DNA from: an uncultured Bacteroidales bacterium
GTDB lineage: Bacteria; Bacteroidota; Bacteroidia; Bacteroidales; Bacteroidaceae
Length of the DNA: 64,000 bases
Direction: 5' to 3'
Assembly: GCA_902798685.1 (NCBI GenBank)
Contig: CADBXO010000027.1
Coordinates: 19,875 to 83,874, forward strand
Shown: positions 25,804 through 32,889 of the stretch, piece by piece
How the letters are laid out: every line of letters begins with the position of its first letter
How positions within the stretch are numbered: position 1 is the stretch's first letter
The notes under the pieces: generated by a model
Told to the model about the DNA's origin: nothing
The model's input: the letters and a program-made list of their open reading frames with translations, nothing else
Database searches by the model: none
Made by a program: the position numbers and the translations under genes

Positions 25804-27302
25804 TTAGAGCTTCGGTCCAGCTGCAACGAGTGCTTTACCTGCTTCATTACCCTCATACTTCTTGAAGTTCTTGATGAAGCGGCCAGCCAGATCCTTAGCC
25901 TTCTCCTCCCACTCTGAAGCGTTAGCGTAAGTGTCGCGAGGATCAAGGATTGCAGGATTTACGTTAGGCAGAGCTGTGGGAACCTCAAAGTCGAAGTACG
26001 GGATCTTCTTGGTCTCAGCCTTCAGGATGCTGCCATCCAGAATAGCGTCGATGATACCACGTGTATCAGGAATTGAGATACGCTTGCCGGTTCCGTTCCA
26101 ACCGGTGTTAACCAGGTAAGCCTTGGCACCGCTCTTCTCCATCTTCTTAACCAGCTCCTCAGCATACTTTGTAGGATGCAGCTCGAGGAATGCCTGGCCG
26201 AAGCAAGCTGAGAATGTGGGAGTGGGCTCAGTGATACCACGCTCGGTACCAGCCAGCTTAGCGGTGAAACCTGACAGGAAGTAGTACTTGGTCTGCTCGG
26301 GAGTCAGGATTGATACGGGAGGCAGTACGCCGAATGCATCGGCTGACAGGAAGATAACGTTCTTAGCGTCAGGACCGGCACTCTTGCCGTTTACCTTCTG
26401 AGCGATCTTCTCGATGTGGTCGATAGGATATGATACGCGGGTGTTCTCGGTAACGCTCTTGTCAGCGAAATCGATCTTACCGTTCTTGTCAACAGTTACG
26501 TTCTCCAGAAGAGCGTTGCGCTTGATGGCACCGTAGATGTCGGGCTCGTTCTCCTTGCTCAGGTTGATAACCTTAGCGTAGCAGCCGCCCTCGAGGTTGA
26601 ATACGCCCTCATCGTCCCATCCGTGCTCGTCATCACCGATATGCCCTGCAGAGGCAGGTAGTAGTTCTGCATTGAGAACATACCCTTCTTCATCTCACCA
26701 CCGTACCAGGTGTTGATGATAACCTGCTCGCGGCTTGTGGTGTTGAAAGCAACGCAAGTCTCTGAGTTCAGACCCAGCTCCTTGTAGTTCTCAACCTTAG
26801 CCTTTGAAGCGTTATAGATAACGAAGTTGGGCTGGAACTTCTCAAGCTCATCAGCAGTAGGCTGAATGAACATGTTCTTAACGAAGTGTGCCTGCCATGC
26901 AACCTCAACGATGAAACGAACAGCCAGGCGGGTAGCCTCATTGGCACCGCAGAAAGCATCTACAACATAGAGCTGCTTGTTTGAGAGCTCCTTGATGGCA
27001 ATCTCCTTAACCTTTGCCCAAACGTCCTCAGACATGGGGTGGTTATCGTTCTTGTACTCATCGGTTGTCCACCATACCTTGTTCTCGCTCTGAGAATCCT
27101 TTACGATGTACTTGTCCTTAGGTGAACGGCCGGTGTAGATACCGGTCATTACGTTAACAGCGTTGAGCTCGGTGTTTACGCCCTTGTCGAAACCCTCGAG
27201 ACCAGCCTTTGTCTCCTCTTTGAAAAGCTCCTCATAAGAAGGATTGTGTGCGATCACGGTTGAACCGGTGATACCGTACTTGCTTAAATCGATTTTTGCC
27301 AT
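25804..27302 (-). pseudogene. pckA: ATP-dependent phosphoenolpyruvate carboxykinase, internal deletion at 26641
   Basis: PckA interconverts oxaloacetate and PEP. The first 220 codons (27302-26643) are normal: [38 protein letters not shown] and LPLQG. The remainder (26640-25804, 278 codons) is normal in another frame: [23 protein letters not shown] and TGWNGTGKR. Compared with E. coli PckA, the 37 residues between them are gone, including the MHCSAN His metal ligand and the GLSGTGKTTLS P-loop, about 112 bases. As written, translation ends in junk at residue 247 and cannot be active. The flanks show no decay. Own promoter, structured leader and terminator. Confidence 0.93.
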
Positions 27303-27341
27303 TGTTTTTATAGTTTGATTGTTACTAAACTTTCAATTTTA

Positions 27342-27387
27342 TAGCCGGCTTAAAGGGCTTTTTGAAAGCACCCTTGTAAACCGGCTA
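27342..27387 (-). promoter_or_regulatory. Long hairpin at the 5' end of the pckA leader
   Basis: 27342-27348 pairs with 27381-27387 (7 bp), 27350-27357 with 27371-27379 (8 bp, one bulged base), and 27358-27361 with 27365-27368, giving a nearly continuous stem. With the -7 element at 27388-27395 the RNA would begin inside its outer arm. No T-run follows, so it does not look like a plain terminator. Confidence 0.55.
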
Positions 27388-27395
27388 CAAAAGTA
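27388..27395 (-). promoter_or_regulatory. -7 element of pckA
   Basis: TACTTTTG on the minus strand, matching TAnnTTTG; predicted RNA start near 27384, with a leader of about 80 bases. No TTTG found at the -33 position. Confidence 0.45.
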
Positions 27396-27496
27396 ACTCC
27401 TTTTTGAGGGATAGAGAAATCCGAAAAGGCTTTTTACTTTATCTAAAGTATTATTTAATATTTGATAACAAAAGTGATTACTATACCTAGCAATAT

Positions 27497-28672
27497 TTAC
27501 TTCCACTTGTAGTTGTTTCTCCACAATCCGGGCAGGAAGTGGTAGTAGAGCAGGTGGCGCCAGGTTACCAGATCGTGTGCTCCGGGAGCGTCATCGTCAT
27601 ACTCATGCTTTACGCCTAGCTCGTCGAGCTGGTTGTGCAGGGTGGTGTGACGTCCCATGAATCCTGTCTCGTACTGACCGCCTCCTACAAAGAGGTAGTC
27701 AATCTTCTTGTTGACATCGGGTTCCTTGATGGCGGGTGTCTCGTCAAGTTCTATGGCGGCACTCAGGATTCCGGCCGATCCGAACACGTCCAGGTTGCGC
27801 AGAGCTACGTACTGGGTCATACGGCCGCCCATCGACAGGCCGCTCAGTGCGCGGGCGTGCTTGTCCTTGATGCAGCTGTAGTGCGACTCCACGAACGGGA
27901 TGATGTTGTCAATCAGGTCCCTTTCAATCATGGGGAATGCAAGCTCGGTGTGCTGCGGATGGCTGCGGGTTACCATCTGGTCATTGGGGAATACCACGAT
28001 CATCTCCTTGGCCTTGCCCTCGGCAATCACGTTGTCCAGTATCCAGTTGGCTCGTCCGTGCATGATCCAGGTTTCGGTGAGGTCACCCGAACCTCCCATC
28101 AGGTAGAGTACGGGGTACTTCTTCTTGGGGTTGTAGTTTGCCGGAGTATAGACAATCAGGTCTCTCAGACCGTTTGTCACATTTGAATAATAGTAATGTG
28201 TGGTCCAGGCTCCGTGCGGTACATCCGGCTTGGGATCATACCATGCGGGCTCGTCGCCGTGAACAAAGAGCATGCTGAATGAAGGCATGGCTGCATGTCC
28301 GGTGAACTGGTTGTTGGCATCGATGTTCTGAACTCCGTCAATGATGATGTAGTAGAGATAAATCTCAGGAGCAAGGGGGCCGATGGTCAGTTCCCAGACA
28401 CCGTTGTCGCCCTTGGTAAAGTTGGGGCGCTGGCGGTTGTTACCCACGAACATTGAACCGGTCAGCTGAACGGTCGTGGCGTTGGGAGCGTTGACGCGGA
28501 ATGTCACGGTATGGTCATCATGCACCTCGGGTGACAGTACCCGGGCATTATAAGGAAGTATGCCCTCAGGCTCGGTGCGCTGAGGGTCATACTGTATGTT
28601 CACTCTTGACTGCTGTGCCATCAGGGGCAGAGCGGCCAGCAACAATGTTGAAAGGAATAGTGAGCGTTTCAT
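27497..28672 (-). CDS. Secreted esterase (CE1-like) with N-terminal E-set domain
   Basis: 391 residues. Signal peptide ending LPLMAQQ; residues about 45-125 are a CBM48-like E-set domain (HTVTFRVNAPNATTVQLTG); then an alpha/beta hydrolase of the esterase D / feruloyl esterase group with nucleophile Ser in ALSGLSMGGRM near 260 and a His in GAHDLVTWRHLLYYH near 370. Likely removes acyl or feruloyl groups from plant cell wall polysaccharide in the periplasm or outside (inference). It follows the 777-residue tandem esterase with a one-base overlap, so the two are one operon. Confidence 0.88.
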   Translation of the reverse strand: MKRSLFLSTLLLAALPLMAQQSRVNIQYDPQRTEPEGILPYNARVLSPEVHDDHTVTFRVNAPNATTVQLTGSMFVGNNRQRPNFTKGDNGVWELTIGPLAPEIYLYYIIIDGVQNIDANNQFTGHAAMPSFSMLFVHGDEPAWYDPKPDVPHGAWTTHYYYSNVTNGLRDLIVYTPANYNPKKKYPVLYLMGGSGDLTETWIMHGRANWILDNVIAEGKAKEMIVVFPNDQMVTRSHPQHTELAFPMIERDLIDNIIPFVESHYSCIKDKHARALSGLSMGGRMTQYVALRNLDVFGSAGILSAAIELDETPAIKEPDVNKKIDYLFVGGGQYETGFMGRHTTLHNQLDELGVKHEYDDDAPGAHDLVTWRHLLYYHFLPGLWRNNYKWK

Positions 28673-31005
28673 TACTTGAACAGTTCCTTAACTGTGAGTT
28701 CCAGATAGTCGCGGCAGTTCATCCAGGTGTGGCCACCCTCGGGGTTGTAGAAGGTGTGCTTGAGACCGTTCTCGGTCAGATACTGGTCAAGAGCCTCTGA
28801 TATGGTTACCAGACCGTCCTCCTTACCTGTGCCGATGAACATGAACTTGAGCTGTTTCTTGAGCTTCTTGACAGGCTTGTATGTGCCGTTCTTGAAGTTG
28901 GTAAGATGCTCCTCCTTGTCCTGCATGCCGATGGCAGGTGCAAAGGCTGCTACGTAGTGGAACTTGTCGGGGTTACCGAAACCTGCAGCCAGTGTCTGAC
29001 GTCCGCCCAGAGAGAATCCGGCGATTGCGCGGTTATCGGCATTCTTTATAACATTGTAATTTGACTCGATGAAAGGAATTACCTCCTCGATGAACTCCTT
29101 GGTGGTGAGCTTGGTGTCCATGGGGTCATATGCCTCGGCCTTACCCTGGGCGATCATCTCGGGATAGGGGTTTGCGTAAGGCATTACTACGATCATGCGC
29201 TTGGCCTCACCCTTGGCAATCATGTTGTCCAGGATGTTGTTCATCTGACCAACCTTGAACCAGGTCTCGTAGGTATCGGTCATACCGTGGATCAGATAGA
29301 GAACGGGGAGTTTCTCAGTGCCCTTGGGATCATATCCGGCAGGAGTGTAAACGCACATGGGACGCTCTACACCGCAGGCCTTTGAGAAGTAGTAGCGGTA
29401 TGATACCTTGCCGTGGGGAACATCCTGGATGTCCTGAACGCTGGGCTCGGCACCGCGTACGTCAACAAGGCTGTTCTTGAAGTTCTCATTGGGGAACAGG
29501 TGCATGTTGTTGGGATCGGCGGTCTGTGTGCCGTCAATGATGAATGAGTAGGGGTAGATATCCGGTGCGGGAGGAGTAACGGTTATGCTCCAAACGCCGC
29601 GGTCATCCTTCTGCATGGGCTTGCGGCCGCACATCTGGCAGTCAAGCTCGACTCTCTGTGCATCGGCAGCCTGGCAACGGAATGTTACTGTACCGTCAGC
29701 ATTGTACTCGGGTGACTTTACGCCGGCGGGGAAGAGGCTGGTCATGAGTGATCCGGTAAGACGTGAGGGCTCTGCGCCGCCCAGCTTCTCCAGACGTACC
29801 TTCTCGGCCTCCTCAAGGCTCATGCTCTCAGCAACTGCTGCGTCGATGACAGCCTGATCCTGGAAGAGCAGGGGGAATGACTTCTCGAGCCAGTAGCGGG
29901 CGTTCATCCAGGTGTGGCCGTACTTGTCATGTGTAAATACTTTTACGTTCTTGATGTTATGACGGTCAAGCATCTGCATCAGGTCCTTTGAGTTTCCATA
30001 GAGGAAATCATCGGTGCCGATACCCAGCCAGAACAGATGTACCTTCTTGTTGAAAGCCTCTGAATCCTCAAACTGGCTGTCGCGAACCTGAGTGAATGAG
30101 CTGTATGAGCACAGGTATGAGAACTTGTCAAGGTTTGCAAGTCCGATGGCCATACCCTGGTTACCGCCGCGTGAGAAACCGCCGATACCGCGGTGATCGG
30201 CATCATTGATAGTGCGGTAGTTGCTCTCTACGAAAGGCATCAGTACGTCGGTGAAATCGGCATTGAAGTTGTAGCCTCCGCCCATTCCGCCGAAGCCACC
30301 CATGCCGCCCATACCGCCGCGGCCACCCTGGGGCTGGGGCTGACGCTCGCTTTTGAGCAGTGTGGCGTTACCGTAGGGGAGTACCAGGATCATCTCCTGA
30401 GCCTTGCCCTCGGCAATCAGGTTGTCAAGGATAAGGTTCATCTTACCAACCTTGAAATATACCTCCTCGGTATCAGTGGTACCGCTGATGAGGTACATTA
30501 CGGGGTACTGCTTGTCCTTGTTCTTGGGATCGTCATAGAAAGGCGGGGTGTAGACGATTACCGGGATGAACATGTTCAGTCCGGGTGACCAGTAGTTCAG
30601 GTAATCCACGCTGCCGTGGGGAACATCCTTGAGGGCGCTCAGCTTGTCGGCGCGCATATCCAGAAGGCTGTTCTTGAAAGTCTCGTTGGGGAACCACTCT
30701 GCGCACTGGGGATCCATTACGCTGATGCCGTCCACCTCAAAGTGATAGGGGTAGATATCGGGCTCTGCGGGGCCGATGGTTGCGGTCCATACGCCGCCGG
30801 CACCCTTGGTCATGTCAACGCTCTCGCTGAACTGAGTCCATACCTTTACGGACTTGGCGTTAGCGTTGCGATAGTTGAAAGTCACGGTGTTATCGGGATT
30901 GATAACGGTAGACGGGGCCTGCTGCCACCATGCGCCCTGCTGGGCACTGATTGCTCCTGTCATGACTGTTGCCAGAAGGAGAAGAGTCAGATTCTTGATT
31001 CTCAT
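28672..31005 (-). CDS. Tandem secreted esterase: two E-set + CE1-like modules
   Basis: 777 residues. Signal peptide MRIKNLTLLLLATVMTGAISAQ. Module 1: E-set (about 30-110) and hydrolase (about 120-395) with nucleophile GGFSRGGNQ near 275 and His in GHTWMNARYWLEKSF near 365. Module 2: E-set (about 430-510) and hydrolase (about 520-777) with AGFSLGGRQ near 675 and GHTWMNCRDYLE at the end. Both catalytic serines and histidines are present. Module 1 carries a Gly/Met-rich insert (GGMGGMGGFGGMGGG) just before its nucleophile region. Likely acts on acylated or feruloylated xylan-type substrates; tandem modules may differ in specificity. Confidence 0.88.
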   Translation of the reverse strand: MRIKNLTLLLLATVMTGAISAQQGAWWQQAPSTVINPDNTVTFNYRNANAKSVKVWTQFSESVDMTKGAGGVWTATIGPAEPDIYPYHFEVDGISVMDPQCAEWFPNETFKNSLLDMRADKLSALKDVPHGSVDYLNYWSPGLNMFIPVIVYTPPFYDDPKNKDKQYPVMYLISGTTDTEEVYFKVGKMNLILDNLIAEGKAQEMILVLPYGNATLLKSERQPQPQGGRGGMGGMGGFGGMGGGYNFNADFTDVLMPFVESNYRTINDADHRGIGGFSRGGNQGMAIGLANLDKFSYLCSYSSFTQVRDSQFEDSEAFNKKVHLFWLGIGTDDFLYGNSKDLMQMLDRHNIKNVKVFTHDKYGHTWMNARYWLEKSFPLLFQDQAVIDAAVAESMSLEEAEKVRLEKLGGAEPSRLTGSLMTSLFPAGVKSPEYNADGTVTFRCQAADAQRVELDCQMCGRKPMQKDDRGVWSITVTPPAPDIYPYSFIIDGTQTADPNNMHLFPNENFKNSLVDVRGAEPSVQDIQDVPHGKVSYRYYFSKACGVERPMCVYTPAGYDPKGTEKLPVLYLIHGMTDTYETWFKVGQMNNILDNMIAKGEAKRMIVVMPYANPYPEMIAQGKAEAYDPMDTKLTTKEFIEEVIPFIESNYNVIKNADNRAIAGFSLGGRQTLAAGFGNPDKFHYVAAFAPAIGMQDKEEHLTNFKNGTYKPVKKLKKQLKFMFIGTGKEDGLVTISEALDQYLTENGLKHTFYNPEGGHTWMNCRDYLELTVKELFK

Positions 31006-31071
31006 AATTTATATTGGTGTTGTTTATGATTTTTCGGGGTTTGAAGTTACCCATTAAAATCAGAATAATGA

Positions 31072-31100
31072 TTGTTTTTTACGCAAAATATGTACTTTTG
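31072..31100 (+). promoter_or_regulatory. Promoter of upp
   Basis: TTG (31072-31074), 18 bases, TACTTTTG (31093-31100); predicted RNA start near 31105, about 43 bases before the ATG. Confidence 0.55.
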
Positions 31101-31147
31101 CCCAGTTTGAGCACCCCGATTTTGGACTACAATTAGTATAAAACAAT

Positions 31148-31798
31148 ATGGAAGTTATTGATTTTAACAAACAGAACAGCATTCTGAACCAGTTCATCGC
31201 CGAGATCCGTGACGTGAACATTCAGAAGGACCAGCTCCGTTTCCGCCGCAACCTGGAGCGTATCGGTGAGATCATGGCACTTGAGGTAAGCAAGAAACTG
31301 AATTACGTGACCAAGGATGTCCAGACCCCGCTTGGAGTATCAACCATCAATGTCCCGGAGGAGGATATCGTGCTCGGTACCGTATTCCGCGCCGGTCTGC
31401 CTCTGCACCAGGGTTTCCACAACTACTTTGACCACTGCGAGAACGCGTTCGTATCGGCCTACCGTAAATATCTGGATGAGGTTAACTTTGACGTGCACAT
31501 TGAGTACATGGCATCACCCAAACTGGACGGTAAGACCCTGATTCTGGTTGACCCGATGCTGGCTACCGGTAACAGTATGTATCTGGCATACCGCGCACTG
31601 CTGCTCAAGGGAACTCCGGCCCGTATTCACCTGTGCTCAGTCATTGCAGCTCAGGCCGGCGTTGACTACGTATGCAAGATGTTCCCGCAGGACATCACCA
31701 CCCTGTGGTGCGCCGCTGTGGATCCCGAACTCAACAGCCACGCCTACATCATTCCGGGCCTGGGTGATGCCGGTGATCTGTGCTTCGGCGAGAAATAA
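31148..31798 (+). CDS. upp: Uracil phosphoribosyltransferase
   Basis: 216 residues. Salvage enzyme making UMP from uracil and PRPP. Seen: RFRRNLERIGEIMALEVSKKL near 32, FRAGLPLHQGF near 80, the PRPP-binding loop LVDPMLATGNSMYLAY near 132 and the uracil-binding end AYIIPGLGDAGDLCFG near 200. Normal length. Single gene with its own promoter and terminator, divergent from the esterase operon. Confidence 0.95.
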   Translation: MEVIDFNKQNSILNQFIAEIRDVNIQKDQLRFRRNLERIGEIMALEVSKKLNYVTKDVQTPLGVSTINVPEEDIVLGTVFRAGLPLHQGFHNYFDHCENAFVSAYRKYLDEVNFDVHIEYMASPKLDGKTLILVDPMLATGNSMYLAYRALLLKGTPARIHLCSVIAAQAGVDYVCKMFPQDITTLWCAAVDPELNSHAYIIPGLGDAGDLCFGEK

Positions 31799-31814
31799 AT
31801 CCCCAATGCATAAC

Positions 31815-31845
31815 AAAAAAGGCGGTCAAACGACCGCCTTTTTTT
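31815..31845. terminator. Bidirectional terminator between upp and the alpha/beta hydrolase
   Basis: AAAAAA, GGCGGTC (31821-31827), 4-base loop, GACCGCC (31832-31838), TTTTTTT. Works for upp on plus and for the opposing hydrolase gene on minus. Confidence 0.9.
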
Positions 31846-32704
31846 ATTTAGCTATCTGTGAGAGCCACTGCTTGAGGTCGCTCATCCATTGTTCGCGGTA
31901 AACGAAGTTTTCATTGGCACACCAGCCGTGCCCGCCTGACGGATAGACGTGAAGTGCTGAACGTACTCTGTTAGCCTGAAGCGCATTGTAATACTCGATG
32001 CTGTTCTTGACAGGCACCAGGTTGTCATCGGAGTTGGCCATAATGAATGCGGGAGGTGTCTCACGGGTAACCTGCTTCTCATTTGAGTAGAGGTCTATAA
32101 GTTCCTGCGATGCGTTCCTGCCCAGCAGGTTGTTGTGTGAACCCATGTGGGTGAAACTCTTGTCCATGGTGATTACCGGGTAGAACAGGATCTGGAAATC
32201 AGGACGCTGCTCGGGGCTTGAATAATGGGTGGCGGCAGTGGCAGCCAGATGACCGCCGGCTGAGCATCCCTGTACTCCTATCTTCTTGATTCCGTATTTA
32301 TCGGCATCGGCCTTAAGCAGACGCATGGCTTCATGTACGTCATCCAGGGGAACTTCATAATGTCCGTTAGGAAGGCGGTATTTGAGTACGGCCAGGGTTA
32401 TGCCCTGATCCATGTACCACTGGGCCATGTTGTTGCCCTCGGATCCGTTCCATACATCTGTATATCCGCCGCCGGGGCAGGCTATTACTGCCAGGCCGTT
32501 GGGGTTGGGAGCAGCCCAGATGGTGAGCGTGGGCTGTGTTACGTTCGATACATGCATATCCATGACCCTCTCGGGGCCGGTAAGTCCGTTGCTGGTTGGA
32601 GCGCCGTCAGGCCACATGTTGATTACTACGGTGGGTTCCTGAGCTCCGGATGTCAGAATGAATAGCAGCGATGCTGCAAACAGAATAAATCTTTTCATAT
32701 GCAA
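31844..32704 (-). CDS. Secreted alpha/beta hydrolase (BD-FAE / acetyl-esterase-like)
   Basis: 286 residues (ATG 32698 two codons in is an equal alternative start). Signal peptide ending ILTSGAQ. Hydrolase fold: oxyanion region VIACPGGGY near 72, nucleophile Ser in VQGCSAGGHLA near 150, and His in YPSGGHGWC near 263. It resembles the bifunctional carbohydrate esterase / acetyl-xylan esterase group common in Bacteroidetes; substrate not proved. Together with the two CE1-like genes it makes a small group of exported esterases around upp. Confidence 0.87.
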   Translation of the reverse strand: MHMKRFILFAASLLFILTSGAQEPTVVINMWPDGAPTSNGLTGPERVMDMHVSNVTQPTLTIWAAPNPNGLAVIACPGGGYTDVWNGSEGNNMAQWYMDQGITLAVLKYRLPNGHYEVPLDDVHEAMRLLKADADKYGIKKIGVQGCSAGGHLAATAATHYSSPEQRPDFQILFYPVITMDKSFTHMGSHNNLLGRNASQELIDLYSNEKQVTRETPPAFIMANSDDNLVPVKNSIEYYNALQANRVRSALHVYPSGGHGWCANENFVYREQWMSDLKQWLSQIAK

Positions 32705-32716
32705 TTGGTTTAGTTA

Positions 32717-32748
32717 TTGCAAACTTACGCAAAAAAGCAGTATCTTCG
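32717..32748 (+). promoter_or_regulatory. Promoter of tRNA-Arg
   Basis: TTG (32717-32719), 21 bases, TATCTTCG (32741-32748), placing the RNA start about 20 bases before the tRNA. It abuts the divergent -7 element of the hydrolase gene (32720-32727). Confidence 0.5.
32720..32727 (-). promoter_or_regulatory. -7 element of the alpha/beta hydrolase gene
   Basis: TAAGTTTG on the minus strand, 16 bases before ATG 32704. It lies between the -33 and -7 boxes of the divergent tRNA promoter, so the two promoters overlap. Confidence 0.45.
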
Positions 32749-32773
32749 CGGCCGAATAGGTTGAAACCTGTTT

Positions 32774-32845
32774 GCCCTTGTAGTTCAATGGATAGAACGG
32801 AAGTTTCCTAAACTTTAAATTTGGGTTCGATTCCCAGCGAGGGTA
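32774..32845 (+). tRNA. tRNA-Arg, anticodon CCU
   Basis: Cloverleaf built by hand: acceptor 32774-32780 with 32838-32844 (two G-U pairs), D arm GTTC/GAAC (32783-32786, 32795-32798), anticodon stem 32800-32804 with 32812-32816, loop TTCCTAA with anticodon CCT at 32807-32809, T arm 32821-32825 with 32833-32837 and loop TTCGATT, discriminator A. CCA is not encoded. Reads AGG. Confidence 0.93.
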
Positions 32846-32847
32846 CA

Positions 32848-32878
32848 AAAAAAGGCGGTTGTCTGACCGCCTTTTTTA
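32848..32878. terminator. Bidirectional terminator between tRNA-Arg and the M56 gene
   Basis: A-run, GGCGGT (32854-32859), 6-base loop, ACCGCC (32866-32871), TTTTTT. Serves the tRNA on plus and the M56 gene, whose stop is at 32890, on minus. Confidence 0.88.
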
Positions 32879-32889
32879 TGTATTGTTCT

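Noticed and set aside
27303-27496. Riboswitch in the pckA leader
   Set aside because: Only one long hairpin is visible, with no match to a known riboswitch core; kept as a structured leader only.
31815-32878. GGCGGTC hairpins on both sides of the alpha/beta hydrolase as inverted ends of a mobile element
   Set aside because: Each is a self-contained terminator with an A-run and a T-run next to a gene end; there is no transposase and no target duplication.
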